A stretch of 5,136 nucleotides of DNA, from NCBI GenBank assembly GCA_021296025.1, contig JAGWBF010000099.1:1-5136 (forward strand). Reading direction: 5' to 3'. The notes below the pieces were generated by a model, which worked only from the letters and a program-made list of their open reading frames with translations, had not been told where the DNA came from and did no database searches. The stretch is from Dehalococcoidia bacterium. Lineage in GTDB: Bacteria > Chloroflexota > Dehalococcoidia > Lucifugimonadales > JAGWBF01. Position numbers and translations under genes: made by a program. Below are positions 5,035 to 5,136 of the stretch, in pieces (the first letter of the stretch is position 1; every line of letters begins with the position of its first letter).

Positions 5035-5118
5035 AAGGGTGTCGCCGTACCGGCGTTGCTGGCTTCCAGGTGCGCTACTTAATCGCAATGGGATGTCGGG
5101 CCCCCGGCCTGGCTTTCC

Positions 5119-5136
5119 TGGATTGCGGCCTTCGCC
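5119..5136. repeat. Start of a second copy of the same repeat, cut by the window end
   Basis: TGGATTGCGGCCTTCGCC matches the remembered first 18 bases of the repeat except at positions 7, 9 and 18. The changes at 9 (C to G) and 18 (G to C) compensate each other in the stem (GGC-CTTC-GCC visible). The remainder lies outside the window. Confidence 0.35.

Noticed and set aside
5043..5055. CGCCG-TAC-CGGCG hairpin as a terminator or part of an RNA gene
   Set aside because: Only five pairs with a three-base loop, no T-run and no tRNA-like surroundings; short GC palindromes are expected by chance here.

Overview
The window is an ordinary, densely coded chromosomal segment that is GC-rich by eye. 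It carries housekeeping and metabolic genes; I see no mobile element, CRISPR array, tRNA or rRNA. The protein families and gene order (secD-secF-nfo followed by a minimal zincin, then a leucine-dehydrogenase-type enzyme and a fumarylacetoacetate-hydrolase-family enzyme) fit a Gram-positive or monoderm-like lineage. My best guess is Chloroflexota, perhaps Dehalococcoidia/SAR202-like, but this is an inference from family flavour and not proven by the sequence.

Left block (1-2358, + strand): the 3' end of secD, complete secF, nfo (endonuclease IV) and a 123-residue HExxH metallopeptidase-family protein. secD and secF abut with no gap. nfo follows secF after 38 bases. nfo and the metallopeptidase gene overlap by one base in a TGATG stop/start junction. 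This looks like one transcription unit joining membrane protein export, base-excision repair and a small predicted protease.

Middle (2359-2767): a 179-base gap with a good extended -10 promoter candidate and a small hairpin precedes a 70-residue CDGSH-type [2Fe-2S] protein. That gene converges on the next one, with 17 bases between the stop codons.

Right block (2768-5136): a leucine-dehydrogenase-family gene on the - strand and a FAH-family gene on the + strand diverge from a 197-base intergenic region. That region holds a perfect TATAAT for the leftward gene, a near-consensus TTGACG-17-TACAAT promoter for the rightward gene, and two unrelated perfect inverted repeats placed where regulator sites would be expected. 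The layout suggests a regulated catabolic pair: amino-acid deamination to a 2-oxo acid, and cleavage or isomerisation of a 2-oxo/acylpyruvate-like compound. No regulator gene is in view.

The last 171 bases are non-coding. They contain two GC-rich hairpins, the first with the FAH stop codon in its loop, and what look like two copies (the second cut off by the window edge) of a short palindromic intergenic repeat.

I did not find a convincing undescribed multi-gene system. The most interesting items are the two inverted repeats in the divergent region, the FAH-family enzyme that lacks the usual His of the NYxxH motif, the hairpin around the stop codon, and the repeat pair with an apparent compensatory base change.
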